Source of the DNA: an uncultured Cryptobacterium sp.
GTDB taxonomy: Bacteria > Actinomycetota > Coriobacteriia > Coriobacteriales > Eggerthellaceae
DNA length: 5,439 nucleotides
Assembly: GCA_900554685.1 (NCBI GenBank)
Contig: USIG01000114.1
Span: 1 to 5,439 of the forward strand
Direction: 5' to 3'
The position numbers and the translations under genes are program-made. Shown here one piece after another: positions 1-4,987 of the stretch. The notes under the pieces were generated by a model. The model saw only the letters and a program-made list of their open reading frames with translations, was not told the DNA's origin and made no database searches. Each line of letters opens with the position of its first letter. Within the stretch, counting starts at the first letter, position 1.

Positions 1-23
1 ATTTTTTGTTTCTTATTGGCCAT
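1..23 (-). CDS. possible start of a minus-strand gene cut by the window edge
   Basis: Reading the minus strand, an ATG at 23-21 opens a frame that begins MANKKQK and runs off the left edge. A purine-rich stretch (GAGAAAGAAG) lies about 10-20 nt upstream and could act as a weak ribosome binding site. The frame would be co-directional with the amidohydrolase-like gene and start about 80 nt after its stop. Only seven full codons are visible, so no product can be named and the call may be wrong. Confidence 0.3.
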
Positions 24-104
24 AAACCAAAACTTCTTTCTCGTTGTGGGAAACCTTAACGCAGAGCTTACCAACTCTACCCCAGGATTCGACCAGAGGA
101 AAAC

Positions 105-1457
105 TTAAGAACGCAAACGCCCACGAACTTCTAAAACATGAGCGATAGCCTTCGTGGCACCTTCCCCTACATGGAGCCTTCCTCCATCATAGAGAATCTT
201 GCCATTTACCATAGTCATAATGACATCACTGCTGCTTGCCGATCCTAACAAAGCAGAAACAGGATCGGTTGTAGGGGTTTGATGAGACCCCGATAAGTCA
301 ATAGCAACAATATCTGCCAGTTTGCCTACCTCGAGCGAACCAACCTTATCCTCAATACGCAATACCTTAGCAGCGCGAAGAGTTGCCATTTCAAGAAGTG
401 TTTGCGAATCAAGGAATTCACGACTTAAGGCACGCTGAATCATAAGTTCAAAACGCATTTCCGCAAACATATCCAAATAGTTTACGGAACCGGGAGCGCC
501 TGTACCTAAGCCCACGCGCAAGCCAGAACGCAAGTATTCACTTACCGGAGCAACACCCATGCCAAGCTGAGCATTCAAGCTTGGGCAAGCCGCAATTGCT
601 ACGTCGTAGTCACGCAAATGGCGAATATCGTCTTCGGATACCCAAACACCATAAACTACCATCACGTTTTCAGCTTCAAACAAGCCCCAGTTAAGTACAT
701 AATTTACCGGCGTTACTGCCGTTGGCAACCAAGGGGGAACTTCCACAAATCCACGATGGTCAACCGTGCTATCAAGACCTGCTGTTGCGCCATCTTTTAC
801 AAAGCGCATCTCTTCATTGCTTCCTGCAAGCTTTAGCGCAATAGGAAGATTGTTATGGCTCGCAGCATATTTTGCAACGTTGCGATACATTTCAGGATGG
901 CATTCGTAAACAGGATCGGGAGAAACACCAAGAGTAATCTGATCAGGGTCAACGCTTTGCGACCACTTTTCCAAATCGCTATCCATCTTTTTCATGGCGT
1001 AGTTTACCAGGCGCTTATCAATCGCTCCAACCTCACGATAAATCACGCCGCGCAAACCGCAATCGCGTGCCGCAAATACCGCAGCACCCGTAGATGTCGT
1101 GTCTGCAATTGTTGTAACCCCTGCTGACAATTCCTCTAAACAGCCTAAATAGGCAGAATCATACGCTTCGCTCGAAGAAATACGCGAACGAAGGTCGTTG
1201 ATGTTTTTACGCCATTCCACAAAAGGCAAGTCACGAATTAAGCCACGCAACACGCCATCTTCGACACGTGCATGCAAATCAATAAAACCAGGAGTGAGCG
1301 CCGCCATTCCAAAATCTTTCACTTCCTCATCGGGATAGCGCAGACGCATCATTTCCGTTGTGCCAATATCGGCAATGACGCCATCACGAACAAGAAGTGC
1401 ACCGTTTTCCATAGGTTCGGATGAAACGGGAACAATATATTTTGCGCACAATAACAT
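105..1457 (-). CDS. degenerate amidohydrolase (MtaD/SAH deaminase-like), probable pseudoenzyme
   Basis: This 450-residue protein has the full length and layout of the MtaD/SAH-deaminase/aminodeoxyfutalosine-deaminase group. There is an N-terminal small beta domain (residues 1-55), a TIM barrel opening with PGFIDLH (56-62) and LRGLIRDLPFVEW (70-82), LGVSP (176-180), VYGVWVSEDD (268-277), LGTG (317-320) and NYLDMFAEMR (326-335), and a C-terminal return to the beta domain (GSLEVGKLADIVAID). Active members need HxH, HxAE, a later His and LGTD. Here these read H62-A-R64, K209-L-A-G212, Y269 and G320, and the His of the family's VAHxPxSN segment is A290. Only one metal ligand survives, so zinc hydrolysis is unlikely. 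The frame is uninterrupted and conserved outside the site, which argues for a retained non-catalytic role rather than decay. The ATG at 1457 has AGGAGG 5 nt upstream. It is divergent from menG; a link to menaquinone synthesis is inference. Confidence 0.88.
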   Translation of the reverse strand: MLLCAKYIVPVSSEPMENGALLVRDGVIADIGTTEMMRLRYPDEEVKDFGMAALTPGFIDLHARVEDGVLRGLIRDLPFVEWRKNINDLRSRISSSEAYDSAYLGCLEELSAGVTTIADTTSTGAAVFAARDCGLRGVIYREVGAIDKRLVNYAMKKMDSDLEKWSQSVDPDQITLGVSPDPVYECHPEMYRNVAKYAASHNNLPIALKLAGSNEEMRFVKDGATAGLDSTVDHRGFVEVPPWLPTAVTPVNYVLNWGLFEAENVMVVYGVWVSEDDIRHLRDYDVAIAACPSLNAQLGMGVAPVSEYLRSGLRVGLGTGAPGSVNYLDMFAEMRFELMIQRALSREFLDSQTLLEMATLRAAKVLRIEDKVGSLEVGKLADIVAIDLSGSHQTPTTDPVSALLGSASSSDVIMTMVNGKILYDGGRLHVGEGATKAIAHVLEVRGRLRS

Positions 1458-1462
1458 GCTTT

Positions 1463-1468
1463 CCTCCT
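1463..1468 (-). promoter_or_regulatory. strong ribosome binding site of the amidohydrolase-like gene
   Basis: The minus strand reads AGGAGG, then AAAGC, then the ATG at 1457. This perfect Shine-Dalgarno core at 5-nt spacing fixes the start of the gene and suggests efficient translation, which is relevant because the encoded protein lacks an active site. Confidence 0.8.
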
Positions 1469-1487
1469 GACCCGATAATTCTTAGTC

Positions 1488-1515
1488 ATGATAGCATTGA
1501 AGAGTTTTATTCTAA
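1488..1515 (-). promoter_or_regulatory. candidate promoter for the amidohydrolase-like gene
   Basis: On the minus strand TTAGAA (1515-1510) is followed after 16 nt by TATCAT (1493-1488). The -10 is preceded by TGC, giving an extended -10 (TGCTATCAT). Transcription would start near 1481, leaving a leader of about 24 nt that contains the AGGAGG site. The assignment rests on consensus matching only. Confidence 0.35.
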
Positions 1516-1614
1516 GTTAATTCATTGCGATTCACACTACTTGGATATATGGATGCGGCAAAGGGCGCTAAAATATGCGCATTGCATGAATACAGAACAG
1601 GATACCTTTACCTT

Positions 1615-2391
1615 ATGACTATAGATCCGAAAGAAACCAGCGAACCTATCCATTCTATCGATACCGCAACAGGAAAAGATGCACCTGCTGAGCTTTCCTC
1701 GAAACGCGTCAAGCAAATTTTTACCGATATTGCCTGGAAATACGAGCGCTTCAATGCGCTTTCCAGTTTCGGCCGTTATCGTAGCTGGCTGCGTACTTTG
1801 ATCGACAAATCTCCCATTACGCCTACCTCGCGCCTTCTTGATATTGCGGGCGGAACAGGAGACGTTGCCTTTACCGCATGCGCACAAAAGCCTCCTGCTT
1901 CTATTGTGCTTTCCGATTACACACCCGCCATGCTCGAAGTCGCCCAAGCACGCCTTGATGACGGAGAAGCAAAAGGGGTTCCTGTTGAACTGGCGGTAGT
2001 AGACGGACAGGATATTCCCTACGACGATGAATCTTTCGATGTCGTGACCATGTCCTATGGCATCCGCAATATGCCTGAGCGCGAACGTGCCCTTTCAGAA
2101 ATGTACCGTGTTCTCAAACCGGGTGGTGCACTTTGTGTGCTTGAATTTTCCACCCCGCCCAACCCGCTTATGCGCTTGGGTTATCGTATCTATTTACGCT
2201 GGGGTATTCCGGCTTGGGGCAAACTGGTTACAGGCGATGCTTCCGGTTTTGTTTATTTGGCAAAATCAATTAAAGCCTTCCCCAACCAGGAAGGCTTTAG
2301 CACAATGTTGAAGGATGCTGGTTTTAATCGCGTGGAGTACACCAATGTAACATTCGGTGTAGCCGCCGTGCATATTGCTTATAGGGACTAG
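1615..2391 (+). CDS. menG: demethylmenaquinone methyltransferase (UbiE/COQ5 family)
   Basis: This is a SAM-dependent C-methyltransferase expected to convert demethylmenaquinone to menaquinone at the membrane face, the last step of the pathway. The 258-residue product matches the family's usual 230-260. The N-terminal family motif VKQIFTDIAWKYERFNALSSFG spans residues 32-53. SAM motif I is DIAGGTGD (76-83), SDYTPAML (100-107) holds the acidic ribose-binding D101, and DGQDIPY lies at 130-136. GIRNM (149-153), LKPGG (167-171) and LEFS (176-179) are typical of UbiE/MenG, and GFVYLAKSIKAFPNQE near the C-terminus is the family's YLxxSIxxFP region. The open frame extends upstream to a TTG at 1525, but that extension has no family similarity. 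I chose the ATG at 1615, with AGGA at 1599-1602 as a weak ribosome site. A TAAAAT at 1569-1574 could be its -10, lacking a good -35. No intrinsic terminator is evident downstream. Confidence 0.93.
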   Translation: MTIDPKETSEPIHSIDTATGKDAPAELSSKRVKQIFTDIAWKYERFNALSSFGRYRSWLRTLIDKSPITPTSRLLDIAGGTGDVAFTACAQKPPASIVLSDYTPAMLEVAQARLDDGEAKGVPVELAVVDGQDIPYDDESFDVVTMSYGIRNMPERERALSEMYRVLKPGGALCVLEFSTPPNPLMRLGYRIYLRWGIPAWGKLVTGDASGFVYLAKSIKAFPNQEGFSTMLKDAGFNRVEYTNVTFGVAAVHIAYRD

Positions 2392-2396
2392 CGAGC

Positions 2397-2438
2397 TTAA
2401 AGCACTTTCTTAACAACCCCTATGCACTCATGTGCCAT
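2397..2438 (-). CDS. possible 13-residue micro-ORF with a very strong ribosome site
   Basis: On the minus strand AAGGGGG (2450-2444) sits 5 nt before an ATG at 2438 that opens MAHECIGVVKKVL and stops at 2397. An in-frame upstream ATG at 2462 would give 21 residues but has no ribosome site. The frame lies just after the left copy of the 14-bp direct repeat and downstream of the ATPase gene, and it ends just past the convergent menG stop. The Shine-Dalgarno match is the only real support. It could be a leader peptide, the remnant of a gene cut by an insertion, or chance. Confidence 0.3.
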   Translation of the reverse strand: MAHECIGVVKKVL

Positions 2439-2467
2439 GATTTCCCCCTTGAAAGGTTTCATGTTTG

Positions 2468-2481
2468 CTTAGAGCTACCGC
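2468..2481. repeat. left copy of 14-bp direct repeat flanking the ATPase gene
   Basis: CTTAGAGCTACCGC is identical to 3769-3782, in the same orientation 1301 bp away. The bases on either side differ, so identity is exactly 14 bp. The two copies bracket the ATPase gene together with its upstream control array. This is what an insertion with target duplication or a recombination between short homologies would leave, but no transposase or integrase is present. Confidence 0.6.
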
Positions 2482-2499
2482 TTTTGACGGGATTTCATG
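2479..2499. repeat. short imperfect repeat, copy 1 (CGCTTTTGAC..ATTTCATG)
   Basis: CGCTTTTGAC, three bases, then ATTTCATG recurs at 4067-4086 as CGCTTTTGAC, two bases, ATTTCATG, in the same orientation. The left end overlaps the last three bases of the 14-bp direct repeat. This short stretch after the ATPase stop is therefore made of pieces that both recur on the far side of the gene. Confidence 0.4.
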
Positions 2500-2504
2500 T
2501 AAAG

Positions 2505-3686
2505 CTAAATAAATAAGTTCACTTCGCCTCGCAAAAAAGCCTCGATACTACAATCCGCCGAACCAACAATGATTGAATGGGCTTCAGGGTTTTCAATAAG
2601 AAACTTCGTCATACCACTTGTGGACTTTACTCGACCACTTTTTACCTCGATGGCAGTTACCGCACTTTTATCTGCAATGACAAAATCAACTTCGTCATTG
2701 CCTTCACGCCACCAAAACACCGAGAATCCTTCAACTATCGATCGGTTTATAAGATAAGCGCCAACTGCACTTTCAATTAAATGGCCCTTAAGTGACGAAT
2801 CTGTCAAAAGGGTGTGACGTTTTCTTCCAAATTCTGCAACCATAAGTGAAGTATCATGTACTATAAGCCGTGGTGAACTAGCCTTTTCACGTAAAAGCTT
2901 TGAGTCGTATTTCTGTAATCCACTCATAAGCCCCGCTTTTGACAGCAACGATATATAGTGGGCAATTGTTGCAGCATTGCCTCGATCATCAAGCTGTCCT
3001 AGCAGCTTTCTGTATGAAATCTCCTGCCCAGAGTACGGAGCCCCTACCTCAAAGAGTCGTCGCATAAGCTCAGGCTTTCTAACGTCAGCTAGCTGAAGTA
3101 CATCATTGGCTATGCTTGGCTCAATAATTGCCGAATGCATATAGTCTAGCCATCGTCTTTCGTTTTCTTTTAAGACTGCTGCACCAGGATAGCCGCCAAA
3201 ATAAAGATAATCTTCCAAATCATAACCAAAGGCTTCAGCGCATTCGGGATAGGACCAATGAAGCGAATAGATAAGCTCAAATCTACCCATAAGGGATTCG
3301 TTCAAACCATCCTGGATAAGCGTTGCTGAAGAACCGGTGAGAATAACCTTCACGTTTACCGCATTACGTGTGTCTTCATCCCAAAGCGTCTTAATAACAG
3401 AAGACCATCCCTGAACATACTGCACTTCATCAATGATCAAAAGCACGGAGCGCTGTGAAGAAGCAAAGAGATTTCTGGCTTGATACCACTGCGCCCGTAT
3501 CCAGTCCTGCGTCGAATCACCCTTTGTCGCTTCTGCGTATACATAGAGCAAATCAATCTGTTCTATTGCTTGGTTTACCGCTGTAGTTTTACCTGTTTGA
3601 CGCGGTCCAATCACAATCTGGATGAAATGTCTTTGCTCTTCAATTCTTTCTTTTATTATCTTTACTATTGATCGCTGATATGCCAT
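2505..3686 (-). CDS. AAA_14 / DUF4143 family ATPase with PD-(D/E)xK-like C-terminus
   Basis: This 393-residue cytoplasmic protein has the standard length and two-part build of the AAA_14-DUF4143 family. The N-terminal P-loop domain carries Walker A GPRQTGKT (27-34), Walker B VLLIIDE (81-87), a sensor-like LTGSSA (116-121) and an arginine-finger-like GRF at R135. The middle (about 185-265) is helical and winged-helix-like. The C-terminal part holds E305, WWREGNDEVDF (325-335, D334) and EVKSG (347-351), an E...D...ExK arrangement resembling PD-(D/E)xK nucleases. The family is common and strain-variable, and its cellular role is not established, so I assign no pathway. The start ATG at 3686 has AGGA (3698-3695) 8 nt upstream. 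A 21-bp-periodic repeat array lies directly upstream, the ribosome site abuts it, and 14-bp direct repeats flank the whole unit, which suggests a mobile cassette. It converges with menG. Confidence 0.9.
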   Translation of the reverse strand: MAYQRSIVKIIKERIEEQRHFIQIVIGPRQTGKTTAVNQAIEQIDLLYVYAEATKGDSTQDWIRAQWYQARNLFASSQRSVLLIIDEVQYVQGWSSVIKTLWDEDTRNAVNVKVILTGSSATLIQDGLNESLMGRFELIYSLHWSYPECAEAFGYDLEDYLYFGGYPGAAVLKENERRWLDYMHSAIIEPSIANDVLQLADVRKPELMRRLFEVGAPYSGQEISYRKLLGQLDDRGNAATIAHYISLLSKAGLMSGLQKYDSKLLREKASSPRLIVHDTSLMVAEFGRKRHTLLTDSSLKGHLIESAVGAYLINRSIVEGFSVFWWREGNDEVDFVIADKSAVTAIEVKSGRVKSTSGMTKFLIENPEAHSIIVGSADCSIEAFLRGEVNLFI

Positions 3687-3697
3687 TTTGATAGTCC

Positions 3698-3756
3698 TAT
3701 CTCACAAATTTTGTTCATTATCTCACAAATTTTATGAGATAGCTCACAAAATGAGG
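3698..3756. repeat. three direct repeats at 21-bp period upstream of the ATPase gene
   Basis: TATCTCACAAATTTT occurs at 3698-3712 and 3719-3733, and a diverged third copy TAGCTCACAAAAT at 3740-3752. All start 21 bp apart, about two helical turns, so bound proteins would lie on one DNA face. The array begins right at the ATPase ribosome site and covers the only room for its promoter, which fits an operator controlling that gene, perhaps by its own product. Confidence 0.6.
3719..3741. promoter_or_regulatory. 23-bp near-perfect palindrome, candidate operator
   Basis: TATCTCA (3719-3725) and TGAGATA (3735-3741) are perfect inverted arms. Inside, AAA (3727-3729) pairs with TTT (3731-3733) around T3730; only C3726/A3734 is mismatched. 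On the minus strand the motif reads as TTTGTGAGATA half-sites. It coincides with the second unit of the 21-bp array, 33 nt upstream of the ATPase start codon, where a dimeric repressor could block transcription. The cognate regulator is not in the window unless it is the ATPase or a small neighbour. Confidence 0.5.
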
Positions 3757-3768
3757 CATTACACCTCT

Positions 3769-3782
3769 CTTAGAGCTACCGC
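3769..3782. repeat. right copy of 14-bp direct repeat flanking the ATPase gene
   Basis: CTTAGAGCTACCGC is the exact match to 2468-2481. It starts one base after the stop codon of the 31-residue small membrane protein when read on the minus strand. The cassette border therefore sits directly behind that gene, as if the ATPase unit had been placed downstream of a pre-existing small operon. Confidence 0.6.
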
Positions 3783-3783
3783 G

Positions 3784-3879
3784 CTACAACCCGCCACCAG
3801 TTGCAATTACCAATACCGCAATGACCAAAATTACCGCACACGAAATAAGACCGGTGACAGTTCCCCGCTTGTCGTCCAT
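3784..3879 (-). CDS. small single-pass membrane protein, 31 residues
   Basis: The ATG at 3879 opens a 31-residue frame that begins MDDKRGTVTGLISC. A charged N-terminus (D2, D3, K4, R5) is followed by a strongly hydrophobic segment, about residues 10-27 (core AVILVIAVLVIA), and it ends TGGGL. It therefore looks like one membrane helix with almost no soluble part. AAGGTGG (3896-3890) lies 10 nt upstream, and the start is only 2 nt after the stop of the 44-residue gene, so the two are probably translationally coupled. I recognise no family. Small regulatory subunits, type I-toxin-like peptides and structural membrane peptides all look like this, and the sequence does not separate them. It is too short for standard gene callers. 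Confidence 0.5.
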   Translation of the reverse strand: MDDKRGTVTGLISCAVILVIAVLVIATGGGL

Positions 3880-3881
3880 GA

Positions 3882-4016
3882 CTAGCTCACCACCTTGATG
3901 CGTCGAGAATGCGGAAGAGAGCTTTTGCGTCGCTTTTCAGGAAGTAATCCCTCCAAAAACACCAGCGCAACCGCAAGAACGAAGAGCCCCATCATCTTTT
4001 TCATAGAAACTTTCAT
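3882..4016 (-). CDS. small membrane protein with basic tail, 44 residues
   Basis: The ATG at 4016 opens a 44-residue frame with a GGAGGGG ribosome site ending about 7 nt upstream. After MKVSMKKMMG a hydrophobic segment (GLFVLAVALVFLEGLL, about residues 10-25) is followed by a strongly basic tail (EKRRKSS at 27-33, SRRIKVV at 37-43). It could be a single membrane helix with the basic tail inside the cell, or an uncleaved signal-like peptide; no clear cleavage site is seen. It is followed after 2 nt by the 31-residue gene in the same direction. Its leader contains an unusual 72-bp inverted-repeat structure (4047-4118). No known family is recognised. A plus-strand frame overlaps it but has no ribosome site, and I treat that frame as the shadow. 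Confidence 0.55.
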   Translation of the reverse strand: MKVSMKKMMGLFVLAVALVFLEGLLPEKRRKSSLPHSRRIKVVS

Positions 4017-4046
4017 AGCTGCGCCCCTCCATCGATTGTGGATAGA

Positions 4047-4118
4047 CAGACAAGGCTCACAAAACGCGCTTTTGACTTATTTCATGCGAACCGCTTTATG
4101 CCGAGTTAGCCTTGTCTG
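4047..4118. repeat. 11-bp perfect inverted repeat with nested palindrome (72 bp)
   Basis: CAGACAAGGCT (4047-4057) and AGCCTTGTCTG (4108-4118) are exact inverted copies separated by 50 bp. Inside lies CAAAA-CGCGC-TTTTG (4060-4074), a second smaller palindrome. On the minus strand the outer stem would close about 17 nt before the GGAGG site of the 44-residue gene. The element may thus be an mRNA leader fold, a cruciform-forming operator or a tiny MITE-like element. No T-run follows it, so it is not an ordinary terminator. Confidence 0.55.
4067..4086. repeat. short imperfect repeat, copy 2 (CGCTTTTGAC..ATTTCATG)
   Basis: This matches 2479-2499 at 18 bases with a one-base spacer difference. It lies inside the loop of the 72-bp inverted-repeat element, whereas copy 1 lies after the ATPase stop. 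Confidence 0.4.
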
Positions 4119-4382
4119 CAAAACCCAACTACCTGTTTTGACAGCTCTTACGTTACGCGCACAACCTAACAACAACCTTACTGGTGCCTTACCGTTTTAT
4201 TGAAATATTGATTAAAGTTCACTCGGCTTGTTTTCGCTTCTGATTAGCATTCGCTACTATAGAAAAAACTACCCTGATGCTTTTACGCAGGACGGCTGCA
4301 GAATATGCCATCTTTTTCGTGTTCATAAAAAGCTGTCGTCAAAGAGCCTTTAAAGCATCGAGCGCGAAAGGACAGATTAGCA

Positions 4383-4904
4383 ATGAAGCACACCATAAAT
4401 CCACTTGAACATGCAACTGAAATTCTCCAAGGCGTACAGAAAGGTGTTTTGCTCACTACCAAGAATAAGGACCGAGTAAATTCCATGACCATCAGCTGGG
4501 GAGCTCTTGGTATTGAATGGGGTAAGCCTCTTTTTACCGCTTTTGTTCGTCAACATCGCTTCACTAAAGAATTCCTCGAAGCCACCAAAGAATTCAGCGT
4601 GAATATCCCTATGGGAGAAATCGACAAGAACATAATCGCATTGTGCGGCTCTAAGTCTGGACGTGACATGGACAAAATTGCTGAGCTCGGCCTTACCCTT
4701 GAAGACCCTAAGGTTATTGCAGCACCCGGCATCCGCGAATTACCCTTAACACTAGAATGCAAAGTTCGCTACGTACAAGATCAGGATTTGCGCGCTCTTA
4801 ACCCAGGCGATATTGAGCGCTGGTACCCAACCGACGAAACAGGTTTCCGCGATTTCCATACCGTATTCTGCGGTGAAATCGTTGCAGCTTATGTGATTGA
4901 ATAA
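4383..4904 (+). CDS. flavin reductase-like FMN-binding protein (flavoredoxin type)
   Basis: This 173-residue cytoplasmic protein belongs to the flavin reductase-like split-barrel family. Members bind FMN and either reduce flavin with NAD(P)H or pass electrons as flavoredoxins. Seen here are NSMTISWGALGIEWGKPLF (33-51), the beta-strand region whose Ser/Thr residues contact the FMN phosphate, VRQHRFTKEFL (55-65), FSVNIP (71-76) and ALCGSKSGRDMDK (86-98). That last segment, with its CGxxSGRD pattern and single Cys88, is typical of the flavoredoxin-like subgroup of anaerobes. GLTLE (102-106) and the C-terminal FHTVFCGEIVAAYV complete the barrel. Length is normal for single-domain members. The ATG at 4383 has AAAGGA (4367-4372) 10 nt upstream. 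No partner oxidoreductase is adjacent, so the electron donor and acceptor cannot be stated; reductase versus electron carrier is undecided. Confidence 0.88.
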   Translation: MKHTINPLEHATEILQGVQKGVLLTTKNKDRVNSMTISWGALGIEWGKPLFTAFVRQHRFTKEFLEATKEFSVNIPMGEIDKNIIALCGSKSGRDMDKIAELGLTLEDPKVIAAPGIRELPLTLECKVRYVQDQDLRALNPGDIERWYPTDETGFRDFHTVFCGEIVAAYVIE

Positions 4905-4914
4905 TACACAGGTA

Positions 4915-4947
4915 ATTGACAAATTGGATTAATCTCAATTTGTTGAT
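4915..4947 (+). promoter_or_regulatory. stem-loop overlapping a consensus -35 box between two genes
   Basis: Bases 4915-4926 pair with 4936-4947 in a 12-bp stem (two G-T pairs, core CAAATTG/CAATTTG) around a 9-nt loop. TTGACA (4916-4921), a perfect -35, lies in the left arm, but the -10 position 17 nt on reads TTTGTT, a poor match. No T-run follows, so this is a weak candidate terminator. A symmetric operator over a promoter for the next gene, or an intercistronic mRNA stem, are both possible. Confidence 0.4.
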
Positions 4948-4987
4948 CGACCATCAAAAGCTAAGACAGCGACCGGAAAGGATTACC

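Larger units (their letters stand above)
4017..4382. other. 366-bp intergenic region between divergent genes
   Basis: This region separates the minus-strand small membrane-protein pair from the plus-strand flavin reductase gene, so it must hold both promoters. The left third contains the leader of the small genes with the 11-bp inverted repeat (4047-4118) and a CTGT-TTTG-ACAG element (4133-4144). The right part is A/T-rich around 4201-4265; TACTAT at 4255-4260 is a possible -10 for the flavin reductase, but no -35 at standard spacing is convincing. I see no credible gene or structured riboswitch here. Confidence 0.5.

Noticed and set aside
60..100. tRNA-like fragment on the minus strand (GGTCGAATCC and an AGAG/CTCT stem)
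   Set aside because: No acceptor stem, anticodon arm or correct arm spacing could be built; the resemblance is limited to one loop-like string.
105..1457. Amidohydrolase-like gene as a pseudogene
   Set aside because: The frame is complete with normal length, intact domain borders and a strong ribosome site. Only the active-site positions are changed, which fits a pseudoenzyme better than decay.
1525..1614. N-terminal extension of menG from the TTG at 1525
   Set aside because: The added 30 residues do not resemble the family, no ribosome site fits, and a possible -10 (1569-1574) falls inside the extension.
2424..2435. GCAC-TCAT-GTGC hairpin after menG as a terminator
   Set aside because: The stem is only 4 bp with no following T-run, so it does not meet the pattern of an intrinsic terminator.
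3698..3756. CRISPR-like array
   Set aside because: There are only three units of about 15 bp at 21-bp period with no spacer-sized unique sequence and no cas genes; an operator array explains it better.
3895..4203. 102-codon plus-strand open frame opposite the small membrane gene
   Set aside because: It has no ribosome site, starts on TTG, has no recognisable domain and runs across the inverted-repeat element. The opposite strand has two frames with good ribosome sites.
4219..4326. 35-codon minus-strand frame starting MNTKKMAYS
   Set aside because: No ribosome site precedes it, its composition is nondescript and it overlaps the likely control region of the flavin reductase gene.
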